A stretch of 7,642 bases of DNA from an uncultured Streptomyces sp. GTDB lineage: Bacteria > Actinomycetota > Actinomycetes > Streptomycetales > Streptomycetaceae. Location: assembly GCA_946480485.1 (NCBI GenBank), contig CAMLJW010000252.1:1-7642 (forward strand). Direction: 5' to 3'. Position numbers and translations under genes: made by a program. Positions 6,741 through 7,642 of this stretch are shown here, piece by piece. A model generated the notes under the pieces. The model was not told the DNA's origin. It ran no database searches and saw nothing but the letters and a program-made list of their open reading frames with translations. How positions within the stretch are numbered: position 1 is the first letter of the stretch; each line of letters begins with the position of its first letter.

Positions 6741-7642
6741 TCACTGGGTCAGCAGGCTGATGTCGTTCTGTGGGGCCTGGGTGTTGGCTTGCGTCAGGGC
6801 CATGCTCAACGGCACGAACCAGGCCACGTTCGGCTTCCCGACTTTCTCGCCGCAGACTTTATCCCCTTTCGGCTTCTTCGGGTCCGCATAGATGTGACCC
6901 CCCTTTACGAGGCCGACCCCCTCAATCGTCGTCGCGTTCGGGGTGGGGTCGGTGAAGAGCGGACCCCCGCTGTCACCCTTTTGTGTGCACACGTTGGTTT
7001 GGATCAAGCCGTCCGCGATGATGTTATCGAGTGATTTCCTCACGCCCACCGCTGTCACCTTCCCACACGTGGTTTGTGTTCTAGTCCCGTTCTTGCACAC
7101 CTTCATGTCAACAAACGGCTCACGCAACCCGGTTACCGGAAACGTCTTGTTGCCGAAGGCTTTCAGCTGCCCCAGCGCCTTGTCATGGAGGATGTTTCCC
7201 TTTTTGAGGGCGACGACTCCCCAATCGGCGTCAAGCGGGGGGATCCCGTACTTGTGTCCCACGCCACCGACAATTATGCCGTTGTCCGCCTTGATGCGGA
7301 ACTTGCTGTTGGCGGCGGGCTTGGTCTGGTCGAAGCAGTGGGCGGCGGTGAGGAACCCGGTGGATTCGTTCTGGCTGTTGTTGATGCGTACCGCAAAGCC
7401 CATGGTGCACGCACCTTTGCCCTTTACGTTGACTGATGTGCCGCCGGAGACGCCTGATTGATCACTGAGTTGGCCGCCTACGTGGTTTTCTAACTTCAAG
7501 TCGGCGCCCAGATTCGGCAGCTTCACTTTTTTGTCGCTGAACACGTCCACCACCAGGGTGTTCGTGTTCGGGTTCACGCCGACCGAAAAGTCAAAGTCGG
7601 CGCGCTTCCCCAGGGTGGTGCTGAGCCGGGTGATGCGGTCGA
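6741..7642 (-). CDS. Secreted S1-family (chymotrypsin-like) serine protease, 5' end outside window
   Basis: The frame stays open to the right edge, so the start, signal peptide and part of the pro-region are missing. The visible part begins DRITRLSTTLGKRADFDFSV, followed by NPNTNTLVVDVFSD, resembling the end of an alpha-lytic/streptogrisin-type pro-region. The protease domain starts near GGTSVNVKGKGACTMGF. The triad is complete: His in TAAHC (7338-7340), Asp in DADWGVVAL (7224-7226) and Ser in GDSGGP (6969-6971). Six cysteines fit three disulfides of secreted streptogrisin relatives: CTMGF with AAHC, VCKNGTRTQTTC, and NVC with KVC. It probably digests extracellular protein. The product is rich in Lys, Asn and Thr. 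Four 60-base lines counted by hand are 52-62% GC, against 67% for one line of metG, suggesting more recent acquisition. The valine codon GTG at 7575-7577 is internal, not the start. Confidence 0.9.
   Translation of the reverse strand, partial: DRITRLSTTLGKRADFDFSVGVNPNTNTLVVDVFSDKKVKLPNLGADLKLENHVGGQLSDQSGVSGGTSVNVKGKGACTMGFAVRINNSQNESTGFLTAAHCFDQTKPAANSKFRIKADNGIIVGGVGHKYGIPPLDADWGVVALKKGNILHDKALGQLKAFGNKTFPVTGLREPFVDMKVCKNGTRTQTTCGKVTAVGVRKSLDNIIADGLIQTNVCTQKGDSGGPLFTDPTPNATTIEGVGLVKGGHIYADPKKPKGDKVCGEKVGKPNVAWFVPLSMALTQANTQAPQNDISLLTQ

Overview
The window looks like Streptomyces (or a close high-GC actinomycete) chromosomal DNA. Coding third positions are almost all G or C. There is a methionyl-tRNA synthetase of the actinobacterial type, a WhiJ-like HTH/DUF397 pair and a TerF-type vWA protein, all characteristic of that group. 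It mixes core genes with decayed accessory genes; no mobile element, CRISPR array or RNA gene could be recognised.

Layout, left to right. Positions 1-55 are the last codons of a plus-strand gene. Positions 56-506 hold a 14-bp tandem repeat, a strong terminator-like hairpin and only a doubtful small ORF. A DapF-type epimerase gene (507-1511, minus) follows, with all expected catalytic and substrate-contact residues. A divergent intergenic region with an 8+8 inverted repeat separates it from a broken HTH-DUF5753 regulator (1729-2130, plus), which still overlaps an intact DUF397 gene (2127-2336). A hairpin at 2356-2394 divides this pair from the convergent metG (2414-4129, minus). Upstream of metG lies a TerF-family vWA gene with a long Pro/Glu-rich N-terminal region (4290-5918, minus), ending in a 12-bp hairpin.

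Divergent from the vWA gene is what I read as the frameshifted 5' end of a PhoX-family (DUF839) phosphatase gene, including the remains of a Tat signal peptide and a weak PHO-box-like repeat upstream. After about 200 bp of unassigned DNA comes a secreted S1-family serine protease gene (minus), running off the right edge. It is clearly less GC-rich than its neighbours.

There is no single pathway here. metG is housekeeping. The epimerase may be a second copy serving specialised metabolism or the cell wall. Two genes, the HTH regulator and phoX, have decayed in place, leaving the orphan DUF397 protein and a phoX stub. I did not find a convincing undescribed multi-gene system. The most notable points are the two decaying loci, a perfect 18-bp inverted repeat inside the vWA coding sequence, and the divergent DapF.
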